Assembly: GCF_018811945.1 (NCBI RefSeq)
Contig: NZ_JACRVU010000025.1
Coordinates: 1 to 42,127 of the forward strand
Reading direction: 5' to 3'
Origin: Gluconobacter sp. P1C6_b
GTDB lineage: Bacteria; Pseudomonadota; Alphaproteobacteria; Acetobacterales; Acetobacteraceae
Length of the DNA: 42,127 nucleotides
Part shown: positions 17,001 through 25,962 of the stretch, in pieces
Numbering within the stretch: the first letter of the stretch is position 1
How the letters are laid out: each line of letters begins with the position of its first letter
Translations under genes and position numbers: made by a program
The notes under the pieces: generated by a model
What the model was told of the DNA's origin: nothing
Database searches by the model: none
What the model saw: the letters and a program-made list of their open reading frames with translations, nothing else

Positions 17001-19671
17001 ACCGCATCGCGGCGTTTTCTGGCATACGCTGGGTGACCGGCTTCAGTCACAGGGAGATCTGCACGGAGCTCTTGAAGCCTATACACGATGCCTGAAGACG
17101 GACACGCCGAACCGTTGGAGCCACATCAACTGCATCCGCCTGTCGGCAGATCTCGGCTTCTACAAAAAAGGCCTGGAGCATCTCCGCGCCGCCCAGGCAG
17201 CCTGGAAAGAAATGCAGCCTTGGCGCGAGGCCCGGACCCATCTGTTCATGCGCTGGTTCGATCACGCCGCACACCACAGCTACGACAGAATCACGCAGGA
17301 CGACATCCGGGCCAGAACCCATCCTGACGCACGCTTCCTCGCGTTCATGAACACCTTTGTTCCAGCCGTGGCGTCGATAGGCATCCCCGCCCCACTGACC
17401 CTTGCCCGGACAGACGGACCGATCCTCATCCTCTCGGGCTCCGGACTATCGGAAAGGACCCGCTGGGAAGCCTCGCTGCGTATCGCACCCGAGGACGCGA
17501 GACAGGTTATCGTCTTCTCCCGTGAGCAGGTCGCCCTGTTTGCGGAAAGCCTGCCCGGCGCCTCAGTAGCCCTGTACCATGAGGTTGAGACCGACGGACT
17601 GATCGTCGATACCCTGCTGCGTGCAAAAGCCCTCGGCGTGCGCAACATCTACTGGGCCGGTCCGCTGGGCCGCGATAGCACAGGCGAAGGCCCGGATCTG
17701 TCCGACCTGGCATGGAGCGACTTCCTCCTGTATCGCGACAGCCGTGAAACCGGACGTACCCTGCGTTCGATCCATGCAGCAACGATGTGTGACGACGTGG
17801 TCCTGACCATGCCTTCCCTCATCACCCGCTTTCACGACCTCGGCCTGCGCCCCCGTCTCGGCGTCTCCGCCCTGATGGAGGCCCTGGCCGACATGCCGCG
17901 CACCACAGAAACGGCGCCGGGAAAAATCCGCATTTTCTGCTCCCTGACGGGCCGACCAGTTCGTGTATCTACGTCGGATGAGGACGCCTATGCCCCACGG
18001 ATCGGGCAAAAGGCTCTCTTGAAGGCGCTCGACACCCTCCTCGAGACCTATCCGGATGTTTCGCTTCTCGTGGAAGGTGTCGATCCTGCTCTGCCACTGT
18101 CGATCCGCAATTCTACGCGTATCGAGCGCCTTGGAAGTGAACTGACATCGGATCAGCGTCTCGCCGCCCTGAGCCGCTCCTCCATCGCCCTCGACCTGCG
18201 CCACGTCCCCCGCGACCAGCGTTCGCTGGCGGATGAAGCAACATGGTCCGGCATTCCGTGCCTCGTGCTCTCGGACAATCCTGCACTGGGCAGCGCATCA
18301 ACGCCGGGCTATGCCAAATGGGCACAGATTTCCGAAATCCTGAAAGCCTGGATCGGCCAGCCCCAGACACTGGAAGACGTCACCCTCGCGGCCCGTACGC
18401 ACTTTGAGGAAGCCGCCTCCCCGACGCCTGTCGTCTGGTCACCCGTCCGGGCGGTCCCGACCACCAAGGCCAGGCCACGTATCCTGTTCGCCAATCTTTT
18501 CGCCCCGCCCCAGACTACCGGTGGTGCAACACGCGTCCTTTCGGACAATGCAGGCTATATGCTGGCTCATGCCGGTGACGATTATGATTTCGCGATCCTG
18601 GCATCTGATGACGAGAACAGTCATCGTGGCGTCACTCGTGTCGACAGCTGGAAAGGCGCACCGGTCTTCCGGATCGCCACGCCTCAGGAAATCGACATGG
18701 ACTGGCGGACCTACAATTCCGAAGTCGATGCCCAGACACGCCGCATCATCACCCTGTTCAAGCCGGATCTGGTCCACATCCACTGTCTGCCGCGTCTTTC
18801 TGTCGCGGTCGCAGAGGCATGTCGCAGACTGGGCATCCCGTATGTCATCACGCTGCATGATGCCTGGTGGCTGTCGGACTTCCCCTTCCTTGTCCAGGAA
18901 GACGGAGAACCGGCCCGTATCAGCATTGACCCGGCAACACAGTCCTATTCGCACCGGATTGGCCTGCCGCGCAGTCTCGAACGGGCCGCTCGGCTGCGCA
19001 GCGCCCTGCATCACGCGCAGGAGCTGCTGTCGGTTTCCGAAGAATTTGCGGAAATCTATCGCAAGGCAGGTTTCCAGGTATCCACGATCGCCAATGGCGT
19101 GTCGGCGCTCGTCGCCCCCGTGCGCACTCCGCGGAAGGGTCGGGTCCGGCTGGGCCATCTGGGCGGACTGGAACATCACAAGGGCGCCTATCTTGTCGAA
19201 GCAGCCCTTCGCAGCCGTCCTTTCCGGAACCTCTCCCTGACCATCCTCGAACATGCTCGGGATCCCGGCTCCCCGCTCGAAACGCGATGGGGGAGTACGC
19301 CTGTCACCATCCGGGGAAAAGTTCCGGCAGACAGGATCGCCACACTCTATGGAGATATGGACATCCTGCTGGCCCCGTCCACCTGGCCCGAAAGTTTCGG
19401 CCTCGTAACCCGCGAAGCCGCCCAGTGCGGCGCATGGGTTATTGGCAGCAATCAGGGCGCCATGGGTACTGATATCGTCGAGGGAGTGAACGGCTTCGTA
19501 GTCGATACGACCTCGCCAGCGGATCTCGTCCGGGTTCTGGAGATGATTGACGCTGATCCGGAGCGCTACCTGACACGTCCCCCTCAGCCGGACACTCCGC
19601 TGCGTCATGCCGATGATCAGGCGCGGGACATCCTGTCCCTTTATCGTACCCTTCTGGCTTCCCGCCCATGA
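14041..19671 (+). CDS. Giant multidomain HAD-TPR-glycosyltransferase protein, 1876 aa
   Basis: Domains in order. A HAD-superfamily phosphatase-like domain (about 15-230) with D23/D26 in FDIFDTLVY, ISDMYFS near 145, K182 in TKHSGN and GDNTHSD at 206-212, so all four HAD motifs are present. A linked region (about 270-430) has LSRDGCLL and CDVGYSGT, as often follows HADs in polysaccharide loci. Two DPxFYRxxY modules start near 668 and 860 (DPAFYRRFYRDL, DPDFYRRQYTDT). A TPR-like stretch lies at about 975-1065. A degenerate GT-B-like region covers about 1125-1435. A complete GT4 domain runs from about 1479 to the end (GGATRV, LVHIHC, ITLHDAWW, STWPESFGLVTREA). No signal peptide. Probably a cytoplasmic assembly enzyme for the capsule repeat. 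The stop overlaps the next gene as ATGA. Confidence 0.87.
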   Translation: MQKIFSLSEIGASDVSHDLVSFDIFDTLVYRRYLEVNEVHDLASAYALSLLGQFGKENPGALTLTRYDITNVMKAAAHERIEEPTLEAVWSRLFTARIGHTEKALTLGRKVAAFEYEIDRQNLYAVEGAAEMLAALKAQGKTVIAISDMYFSQTEIEGILLQTGLARHIDRVFVSSQENLTKHSGNLFTHVWKQFDIAPAKTLHLGDNTHSDVAMPTSLGGNAIHVAHAPLLRIKRPDYGRRPDIHMEIGDLSKLFLTQLLLCAQSDGSDRLFFLSRDGCLLHKVLEKWNSPLFRNFFTPIHSEDLFLSRAVTCWLNVNFQDKWLLQSIGHAFWLHHGKATPRQISGMLGIDATPAGLEADKVYHSSMDTFTVLEAYEASGLVEEIRTALLHKRAMAASYLKDAGVLNHQSVHVCDVGYSGTVVRDLNTFFLQEGPQGLGGSIPQVYFHCIASNANYSGNARTALPHVIFQKDVILNDGLLPGELKDSFAWLEMFFKHPLYGPLLGYRKDGDRTVPSYDVAAQEDPHHPCHLILNTIKSDPSDIVLLWMSAVGFWSQFTSPLIERFLNPDESTIEQMLSDVYEVDAVSGKTRSVVLVAPELSDDEIRHRAQREDYWIPGSLVASRLARTRSAFETDAEQKSLVNKLRALANGGTAGKGSKQAEKNQDAFDPAFYRRFYRDLSALPNDRALEDHYFTHGKLVGRYGSEAMMKREQAALEQRLPRDFDAGAYFMANPDLPVTQPVSWTATRHYLNIGAAQNRPYHYHFPGLDEAFEALLATNEISLSDAERKDYQDGVPARILLLRRLGAISAPWFNMLDLQEFSALNFEWCGKPASAAEAILTFLKDGIERIAPLSVSVAFDPDFYRRQYTDTADLSDVDAYRHWLEAGSLMHRAPSEEWALQHMIGQRTYPPAFHWDRFQATDRARFARSTRLDLLDAFLSTAVPPRDDLVGGPGAGDLWTWRAARAQGAGDQHLSTECLREAARVEPHRGVFWHTLGDRLQSQGDLHGALEAYTRCLKTDTPNRWSHINCIRLSADLGFYKKGLEHLRAAQAAWKEMQPWREARTHLFMRWFDHAAHHSYDRITQDDIRARTHPDARFLAFMNTFVPAVASIGIPAPLTLARTDGPILILSGSGLSERTRWEASLRIAPEDARQVIVFSREQVALFAESLPGASVALYHEVETDGLIVDTLLRAKALGVRNIYWAGPLGRDSTGEGPDLSDLAWSDFLLYRDSRETGRTLRSIHAATMCDDVVLTMPSLITRFHDLGLRPRLGVSALMEALADMPRTTETAPGKIRIFCSLTGRPVRVSTSDEDAYAPRIGQKALLKALDTLLETYPDVSLLVEGVDPALPLSIRNSTRIERLGSELTSDQRLAALSRSSIALDLRHVPRDQRSLADEATWSGIPCLVLSDNPALGSASTPGYAKWAQISEILKAWIGQPQTLEDVTLAARTHFEEAASPTPVVWSPVRAVPTTKARPRILFANLFAPPQTTGGATRVLSDNAGYMLAHAGDDYDFAILASDDENSHRGVTRVDSWKGAPVFRIATPQEIDMDWRTYNSEVDAQTRRIITLFKPDLVHIHCLPRLSVAVAEACRRLGIPYVITLHDAWWLSDFPFLVQEDGEPARISIDPATQSYSHRIGLPRSLERAARLRSALHHAQELLSVSEEFAEIYRKAGFQVSTIANGVSALVAPVRTPRKGRVRLGHLGGLEHHKGAYLVEAALRSRPFRNLSLTILEHARDPGSPLETRWGSTPVTIRGKVPADRIATLYGDMDILLAPSTWPESFGLVTREAAQCGAWVIGSNQGAMGTDIVEGVNGFVVDTTSPADLVRVLEMIDADPERYLTRPPQPDTPLRHADDQARDILSLYRTLLASRP

Positions 19672-22600
19672 AACCATGGCGGATCGGCCGACTGTTCAGG
19701 ACGTCTCTCCCTGCGGATCACCATATCCGTCAGGGAAACGCCCATAACAGCGACCGGAACTGGGCACAGGCCGCGAGAGCCTATCAGGCGGCACTGGCGG
19801 TCGATCCGGGCCTGGCGCATATCTGGATCCAACTCGGCCACGCCCTCAAGGAGCAGGGAGACCTTTCCCAGGCCGAACATGCCTACCGTCAGGCAACCCT
19901 TCTCTCGCCACATGATCCCGATGGCTGGCTTCAGCTCGGTCATCTGCTGTCCCTCGCGGGCAACGTCCGCGACAGTATCACCGCACTGGAAGAAGGCCAG
20001 CGCATTTCCGGCGATCCCCTCTTCGCGGCGCAGGACATCGCTGCCCTGCGCGAGCGCCAGAAGCAGCCCCAGCGTTCATGGCGACAGCCGGAATGGGTGA
20101 CACCCGACATTACCGCGCTCTGGACCAGCGAGGGCTTCTGCCCCGCCGGAATGGAACTGTTCGACCCCTGGGCTTACTGGCAAATCAATCCTGAATTGCT
20201 CCAGACGTTCGACATCCCCGTGGCTCTGGACCTCGTGCGGCATTTCTGCACCTCCGGTGTCTCGAAATGCCTCCCCTTCAGCCTCATCGAGAGTTTTGAT
20301 CCCGATTTTTATCGCAGGTTCTGTCTGAACGGCATCGCCTTCACGGATGCCGGCGCCTACCGACACTGGCTCACCACTGGTATTGCACAGCACGTCCCTG
20401 CGAACGAAAAACGCTGGATCCAGAGCCTTCTGGGCGACCGGATCACTAAGCTCGAAGACGTGGATCCCCTCCTCTCGTCGGCCTTCCGAGACGAAAACGC
20501 CGCCACCCATACCCAACGCACCCTGGTCGAAGGCTTCATCTCCGATCTCCTCACCGATCCCCAGCGCCCCGTCACGCCCACACCGCGCAACGCTCCCCTC
20601 CTGCACGCCATTGCCTGCCGTGGTGAAAAGGGCACTGAGCTCCATCAGGAGGGAGCCAGACGACTACGGGAAAAAATCTATCTTCATGTCCCGACCTATC
20701 GGGAGAATACCCGTGCCCTCACACGGACGATGACGACCCAAGGCCTCGATATCGCAGCACATCCCCTCCTGAAGGATCTGGCCGGACACCCGGATGAGCC
20801 TGCCGAAACCCTGATCGCTCTGGCCAAATGCGAAAACCGCCTAGGGAGCCTCGACGCTGCCGTCACAACCCTGCGGACAGCTACAGGGAAGAAACCGGGA
20901 CGCCCTGATCTGCGGATCTGCCACGATCTTCAGGAAGACCGGAATTATCATCATGCCTGGAATACAGCTCTGGCCTTGGCCCGGACCGGACAGCTGGAAG
21001 CCGGACAGCTTCACTTGCGGGCCTATCTGGACAGCCTACCTTTTATGCTGCCAGACCACAGGCCCCTTCGTCCCCGATCGGGCGCAGTCGCCATTGTGGG
21101 TAAGCTGAATCTTCTTCAGTGCCGTCTCTATCGTGTCGAACAGCGACGGGATCATCTGCTGGCTGCCGGTTACACCGTCGAAATCTTTGACGTCGATACC
21201 GATCTCGATGTCTTCACCGCAAAGATTGCGGCCTTCGAAAGCGTGATCTTCTACCGCCTGCCCGCATGGCCCGCGGTTATCCGCGCCATCCATCTGGCCC
21301 GTTCCCTCGGCCTGACCACGTTCTACGATATCGACGATCCCCTCTTCGACGCCGACCTCTACCCCGAACCCTTCGAGACCTATGGCGGTACCATCAGCCG
21401 GGAAACCTATTACGGCCTTGCTCTGGGCGTTCCGCTGTTCGCAAAGGCCCTGAGCCTGTGCGAATACGCCATAGCCTCCACAGAACCTCTCGCCGAGCGC
21501 ATGCGACGCCATCACATTGGCGAAGTCTTCGTCCAGCCGAACGGCCTTGGAGAGGCGCATGCAATCGCGATGCGGCGTCACGGTAGAAAATCTCCCTCTC
21601 CCGATCAGCCCGTGACGATCTTCTACGGCAGCAACACGAAAGCAAACCGTTCAGAAATCGTTTCCGTGCTCGAACCCGCCCTGATGCGGATTCTTAAAAA
21701 ACATGGCCAGCGGGTCCGGCTCTGCATCGTCGGCGACCTGCCCGAGGACAGCGTTCTCAGAAATCTGAGAGAGAACATCACACTTCTTCCCCCTTTGCCG
21801 GATGTGCAGGCCTACTGGTCCCTTCTCTCTTCGGCCGACATCAATCTCGCCATCCTTGGCCAATCCCCCACAACCGACACAAAAAGCGGCATCAAATGGC
21901 TGGAAGCGGCCATGTTCGGCATCCCCTCCGTCCTTAGCGACACTGCCGGCTACAGAGATGTTGCCAGAGAGAACGAAACCGCTCTTTTCGCCACGGACAC
22001 CGACAGCTGGGTGCGGGCACTGGACCAGCTCGTGACAGATCCTGCACTGCGAACCCGGATCGGTAAAGCCGCCCATACCCATGCCCTCACCACCTACGGC
22101 GCAACCCCGCTCGCCAGCCATGCCAAAGCATTCATGGAACGAACCGCGCCGCCGGACACGACAGCACGGCACCGCATTCTCGGCGTCAATGTCTTCTATC
22201 CTCCCCAGGCCATCGGCGGAGCCACCAGGGTCTTCCACGACAACCTCAGCGACCTTTCCGCTCCGGAAGACAGACGCTTTCTGTTCGAAGTCTTTACGTC
22301 CCAGGTCGAACCCGACAGCGAAAAACTCCGGGTTTACGCGCAGGACGGCATCCTTATCACATCGATTGCCCCTCTGGACGTGGACGACAAGGACCGTATC
22401 GCTGAAGACCCCAACATGGTCGCGCAGTTCCGTAAAGTCGTCGAACGCTTCCGTCCCCACCTCGTGCACTTCCACTGCATCCAGCGCCTGACCGCCGGTA
22501 TCATTGATGTGCTCCTTGAACTGGACATTCCCTACTGCATCACCCTTCACGATGCCTGGTGGATTTCGGACCGACAGTTTGTCATCGACGAACTCGGACA

Positions 22601-23363
22601 GCCGCGTCTCTATAATTACTCTTCGCCTCTTGAAACCCTCGAACGGTGCGGTGCGAAGGCCGTGGCACGCATGGAGAGTCTGCGCGACAGGCTCTTCGGC
22701 GCAAAAGCAGTTCTGGCCGTCTCGGAAGCGTTTGCAGAACTCTATCGTACTGCCGGGGTCCATCAGGTCCAGACCATTGAAAACGGTGTCAGCGTCCTTA
22801 CGCCCCGTCCACGTCTGCGCGAAGAATCCGGGCGTATCCGCCTGGGCTTTATCGGAGGTCTGGCACGTCACAAGGGGTGGGACCTGATCCAGATTGCCCT
22901 TCGGGCAGGGAGTTTCCACAATCTCGAACTTCTGGCCATCGATCATGCGATGAGTCCCGGCGATGAGCGGACAGATGTCTTCGGGCAGACGCCGGTCGTT
23001 TTCCGCGGCAAAATGTCCCAGAATGAAGTGGCCGATCTCTACGCGAGCATCGATGTCCTGCTGGCTCCCTCGATCTGGCCGGAAAGTTTCGGACTCGTCA
23101 CCCGTGAAGCCACGCTTTGCGGATGCTGGGTGGTCGCATCAGATCGTGGCGCCATCGGTGATACCATCAGCGATGATATCAATGGCTTCCGGATCGATGT
23201 TTCCAGCGCAGCAGACCTGCGCCGCGTCCTGACGCTGATCGATGAGTCCCCCGCCTGCTTCAGGCAGCCCGCCCCAGAATTAAAAATATCCCGGACTGCG
23301 CGCGACCAGGCGCAGGATCTGGGCGTTCTGTACGAAAAACTTCTTCAATCTGGAGAGAACTAA
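19668..23363 (+). CDS. Giant TPR-double glycosyltransferase protein, 1231 aa
   Basis: Begins with TPR units (about 20-125), then a DPxFYR module (DPDFYRRFC near 211), a second TPR-like stretch (about 370-460) and two GT-B domains. The first GT-B (about 470-825) has FYDIDDPLFDADLYPEPF, IFYGSNTKANR, SSADINLAILG and KSGIKWLEAAMFGIPSVLS, like GT4 enzymes of O-antigen loci. The second (about 834-1225) is a GT4 strikingly similar to the C-terminus of the upstream 1876-aa protein (GGATRV, LVHFHC, ITLHDAWW, SIWPESFGLVTREA). It probably adds two different sugars or repeats a two-step transfer. It is coupled to the upstream gene by ATGA, and only two bases separate it from the next ATG. Confidence 0.88.
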   Translation: MKPWRIGRLFRTSLPADHHIRQGNAHNSDRNWAQAARAYQAALAVDPGLAHIWIQLGHALKEQGDLSQAEHAYRQATLLSPHDPDGWLQLGHLLSLAGNVRDSITALEEGQRISGDPLFAAQDIAALRERQKQPQRSWRQPEWVTPDITALWTSEGFCPAGMELFDPWAYWQINPELLQTFDIPVALDLVRHFCTSGVSKCLPFSLIESFDPDFYRRFCLNGIAFTDAGAYRHWLTTGIAQHVPANEKRWIQSLLGDRITKLEDVDPLLSSAFRDENAATHTQRTLVEGFISDLLTDPQRPVTPTPRNAPLLHAIACRGEKGTELHQEGARRLREKIYLHVPTYRENTRALTRTMTTQGLDIAAHPLLKDLAGHPDEPAETLIALAKCENRLGSLDAAVTTLRTATGKKPGRPDLRICHDLQEDRNYHHAWNTALALARTGQLEAGQLHLRAYLDSLPFMLPDHRPLRPRSGAVAIVGKLNLLQCRLYRVEQRRDHLLAAGYTVEIFDVDTDLDVFTAKIAAFESVIFYRLPAWPAVIRAIHLARSLGLTTFYDIDDPLFDADLYPEPFETYGGTISRETYYGLALGVPLFAKALSLCEYAIASTEPLAERMRRHHIGEVFVQPNGLGEAHAIAMRRHGRKSPSPDQPVTIFYGSNTKANRSEIVSVLEPALMRILKKHGQRVRLCIVGDLPEDSVLRNLRENITLLPPLPDVQAYWSLLSSADINLAILGQSPTTDTKSGIKWLEAAMFGIPSVLSDTAGYRDVARENETALFATDTDSWVRALDQLVTDPALRTRIGKAAHTHALTTYGATPLASHAKAFMERTAPPDTTARHRILGVNVFYPPQAIGGATRVFHDNLSDLSAPEDRRFLFEVFTSQVEPDSEKLRVYAQDGILITSIAPLDVDDKDRIAEDPNMVAQFRKVVERFRPHLVHFHCIQRLTAGIIDVLLELDIPYCITLHDAWWISDRQFVIDELGQPRLYNYSSPLETLERCGAKAVARMESLRDRLFGAKAVLAVSEAFAELYRTAGVHQVQTIENGVSVLTPRPRLREESGRIRLGFIGGLARHKGWDLIQIALRAGSFHNLELLAIDHAMSPGDERTDVFGQTPVVFRGKMSQNEVADLYASIDVLLAPSIWPESFGLVTREATLCGCWVVASDRGAIGDTISDDINGFRIDVSSAADLRRVLTLIDESPACFRQPAPELKISRTARDQAQDLGVLYEKLLQSGEN

Positions 23364-23365
23364 AC

Positions 23366-24952
23366 ATGTCCCGTCGAGCCGACCGCGTACATCCCGATGT
23401 CAACCGCCGCCGGGCACTGGTCGGCATGGGTCTTGCGGCGCCTTTCCTCGCCGCGACTTCGGCTTCCGCGGAGAAAAGAGTTTCGTCACTGCGAATTGAT
23501 GAAGCCGAACTCCGGCGTCGTGGAGCGGCTCTTGATGGGAAAACGGACGACCTGCACGTCCTGCAGGGATGCATCGACGAAAGCAGCGTCACCACTCCAG
23601 ACATGGCGTGCCCTTCCATCCTGTTTGATCTTCCGGCTGTGACGATCTGTCTTTCGGGACCACTACAGACGAGAGGCCGCAATCTTACCATCCGGGGGGC
23701 CGGACAGGACCTGACGGTCCTGGTGATGGAAACGGGCGGTAAGGGGGTCCTGACACATGGGACCTCCAGTGAGCCAGCAAGAGGTTATCTTCAGCTTCAG
23801 GACATCGGTTTCGATGACGGTAACCCGAAAGGCAGTGGATGCACCGGCATTTCCGTCCATTTCGCTGCAGAAGCCCCACAGGCATGCATGACCTGGCAAG
23901 GCGTCGCTCTGCGGAAATGGAGCCAGGGTGCCACGATCGTGAACTGCCCACGGAACTGGCATTGCGAAAACGTGACGGTATTCGGGCCCGACTTCGCAAT
24001 GCAGGATGCGGCTGGTTTCAAGATCATCAGCGAACCCCATTTCACACAGGGATGCTTCACTTATATCTTCATCAATGTCCTGGTCGCCAATTACAGCTGG
24101 GGATGGGACTATGACATCCGCTCTCCGCTGGAAGGACAGCGCTTCTATTCCTGCACCTGTTACAATGGTTGGGGGATGGTGCGGTCGCGGGTCCATGCTT
24201 CACCGGACCGTCGGAACAGTATTGATGAGACCTATCGCAGCGTCATCTGGTACTTCATGGAATGTGACTGGCAGGGCTTCGGATATGCTCTGGATCTGGT
24301 CCACTGCAGAAACATCATCGTTCGCGGCGGCTTCTACATCGCCAATCGCAACGTGGATCACCTGCCCATTCCCGATGGACGGCCAAGACGGCGTTATATG
24401 AGCTTTGTCGATTGCGGGGATATCCTGCTCGACGGCGTGAAATTTGACGTCTTTGCGGGCAGTGAACCTGACCTGTCCCTCGTTTATGTCGACGGACGCT
24501 CTGACAATTTCCGTGCCCGCGATACCAATGTCCTGTCCTATGCCCCGATCTATTGCGCTTTTGAATTCGCGGATCCGGCACTTCCAAATCCCAAACGTAA
24601 CACGCTCTCCGAGATGGACACCCTCTGGGCCGCCTGGTCCGGCGGAGAAAAGGTCCGCGATGCTGGGGGAAACCAGATCAGCCAGACCTCACTCCGTGAA
24701 ATCGGGGGCGAGATAACATCAGGGGGACAGATCAGCCTTCATGGGAGAACGAAGGCAAAGCAGGGACGCATAGAAATCTTTTTCCCCAAACGGCCTCTGG
24801 GCCATAACTGTTTTTTTGCGGCACCACTCCTGCTTGCACAGGCTCACGGAGAAAATGCAACAGCCACCGTAACAAGTGTTTCTGCTGTCAGCTTTACCAT
24901 CCTGGCGAGCAAAGCAGACTGTGAGATCGTCTGGACGGCAACGGGCCAATAA
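23366..24952 (+). CDS. Tat-exported right-handed beta-helix protein, possible capsule lyase/hydrolase
   Basis: 528 aa. The N-terminus has an arginine-rich Tat-like signal (NRRRALVGMG, hydrophobic LAAPFLAATSASA, cleavage after ASA at residue 35). The mature part looks like a pectate-lyase-type beta-helix: LTIRGAGQDLTVL, LQLQDIGFDDGN and successive rungs with GFYI, DILLDGVKFDVF and FRARDTNVLSY. Proteins of this fold in capsule loci cleave or epimerise the polymer, or bind it; no catalytic residue set can be assigned here. It follows the giant glycosyltransferase gene by two bases, so it belongs to the same operon. It converges on kpsM with only six bases between the stop codons. Confidence 0.75.
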   Translation: MSRRADRVHPDVNRRRALVGMGLAAPFLAATSASAEKRVSSLRIDEAELRRRGAALDGKTDDLHVLQGCIDESSVTTPDMACPSILFDLPAVTICLSGPLQTRGRNLTIRGAGQDLTVLVMETGGKGVLTHGTSSEPARGYLQLQDIGFDDGNPKGSGCTGISVHFAAEAPQACMTWQGVALRKWSQGATIVNCPRNWHCENVTVFGPDFAMQDAAGFKIISEPHFTQGCFTYIFINVLVANYSWGWDYDIRSPLEGQRFYSCTCYNGWGMVRSRVHASPDRRNSIDETYRSVIWYFMECDWQGFGYALDLVHCRNIIVRGGFYIANRNVDHLPIPDGRPRRRYMSFVDCGDILLDGVKFDVFAGSEPDLSLVYVDGRSDNFRARDTNVLSYAPIYCAFEFADPALPNPKRNTLSEMDTLWAAWSGGEKVRDAGGNQISQTSLREIGGEITSGGQISLHGRTKAKQGRIEIFFPKRPLGHNCFFAAPLLLAQAHGENATATVTSVSAVSFTILASKADCEIVWTATGQ

Positions 24953-24958
24953 CGGACT

Positions 24959-25753
24959 TTAGACGACCGATATAAATCGCCGCACCCGCAAGGTCAGGGA
25001 GAGACCAATGATCAAAAGAATGATCGTCGCATAGGCATCATAAACCATGTCGTAGTAGGGATGAATCGTTTCCCCAAACTGCCCTCCCCGGATCATTTCG
25101 ATATTATTGACGGAGGGCGACCACAGTAAAACTTCGCGCGCTTTCTGCGGAAGCCAACTGCAAAATGCGAATGCTCCTGAAAACGGCAGAGAAAGATAGG
25201 AAAATACACTTACGGACTTTTCCACCAGCTCGGAGCGCTGGCTCAGAGCCGCCACAAGCAGGGCAGTCGCGTAAGAGTAGGCCGCCTGATAGATGATCCC
25301 GACATACAACAGGCCAATGTCCTTGGGAGGAGACATGTAACCCAGAAGGATAGCCCCTGTACAAACAATCAGCCCGGCCATAATCGTTCCGCTGATTTCC
25401 AGAACACTTCGAGCGGTAATGATATCCAAGGGCGTGACTTGCCGATGGAAAAGCAGGCTGCCATTTGCTTCGAACGCTCGAATGGAAACCATGAGACAAT
25501 GCCGCCACATGGTCAGTGGCACATAACCCGTAATGACCACTGCCGTTGTCTGCAGACCATGCTCGTGAGCAGGACGAATTGCGGTCCATGCGATCGCAAC
25601 GCCGGCACAGAAAAGAATGGGCTCACCCACAATCCAGAGATATCCGAGATTCTCTCGCCCGAAACGCGTGTGAAGCTCACGCATCATCAGTGCAGCAATG
25701 ACCTTGATCTGAAGTTTTACCAATGACACCAGACTGTTCTGATAATGACGCAT
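24959..25753 (-). CDS. kpsM: ABC-2 capsule export permease KpsM
   Basis: 264 aa with about six hydrophobic segments. It has the cytoplasmic N-terminal LMMRELHTRFGRENLGYLW typical of KpsM/Wzm permeases (the coupling-helix region) and a PFSGAFAFCSWLP stretch before the last helices. With the KpsT ATPase it exports lipid-linked polysaccharide across the inner membrane. The ATG at 25753 follows a GGAGA site. Unusually, its ATPase and KpsE partners lie 3.3 kb away on the same strand, separated by three genes pointing the other way. Confidence 0.92.
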   Translation of the reverse strand: MRHYQNSLVSLVKLQIKVIAALMMRELHTRFGRENLGYLWIVGEPILFCAGVAIAWTAIRPAHEHGLQTTAVVITGYVPLTMWRHCLMVSIRAFEANGSLLFHRQVTPLDIITARSVLEISGTIMAGLIVCTGAILLGYMSPPKDIGLLYVGIIYQAAYSYATALLVAALSQRSELVEKSVSVFSYLSLPFSGAFAFCSWLPQKAREVLLWSPSVNNIEMIRGGQFGETIHPYYDMVYDAYATIILLIIGLSLTLRVRRFISVV

Positions 25754-25962
25754 GTAAATGAAACATCTCCAATGTAGAGAAAAATATTTCTCAGATATGC
25801 ATTCTAACGCACCAATCCGGCATCTTGCCTTTCAGGGGGCGGTCTACCATAGTTAGCCCTCTTCACAAAAGCGAAGAGGGGTCTCGATCCCTTGACGCAC
25901 AGGACAATCGACAGGGAATTGCAGACAGACATGAACCCCACGACCCCTTCAAGGATTTTCTC
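25754..25962. promoter_or_regulatory. Divergent intergenic region with two inverted repeats
   Basis: About 210 bases between kpsM and the GT61 gene, so both start sites lie here. GAGAAA-AATA-TTTCTC (25777-25792) is an inverted repeat just upstream of the kpsM ribosome binding site. CCCTCTTC-acaaaagc-GAAGAGGG (25857-25864 with 25873-25880) is a perfect 8-bp hairpin with no T run, so it is more likely a regulatory leader structure or operator than a terminator. An ORF extension from 25825 covers this stretch, but the better start is at 25963. Confidence 0.45.

Noticed and set aside
18439-19677. 412-aa ORF on the minus strand
   Set aside because: Antisense shadow of the GT4 domain of the 1876-aa protein; no motif or ribosome binding site.
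21651-22946. 431-aa ORF on the minus strand
   Set aside because: Antisense shadow of the 1231-aa glycosyltransferase, whose frame is well supported.
25825-25962. N-terminal extension of the GT61 protein
   Set aside because: The added 46 residues are hydrophilic and unlike the family, and the ATG at 25963 has a much better ribosome binding site.
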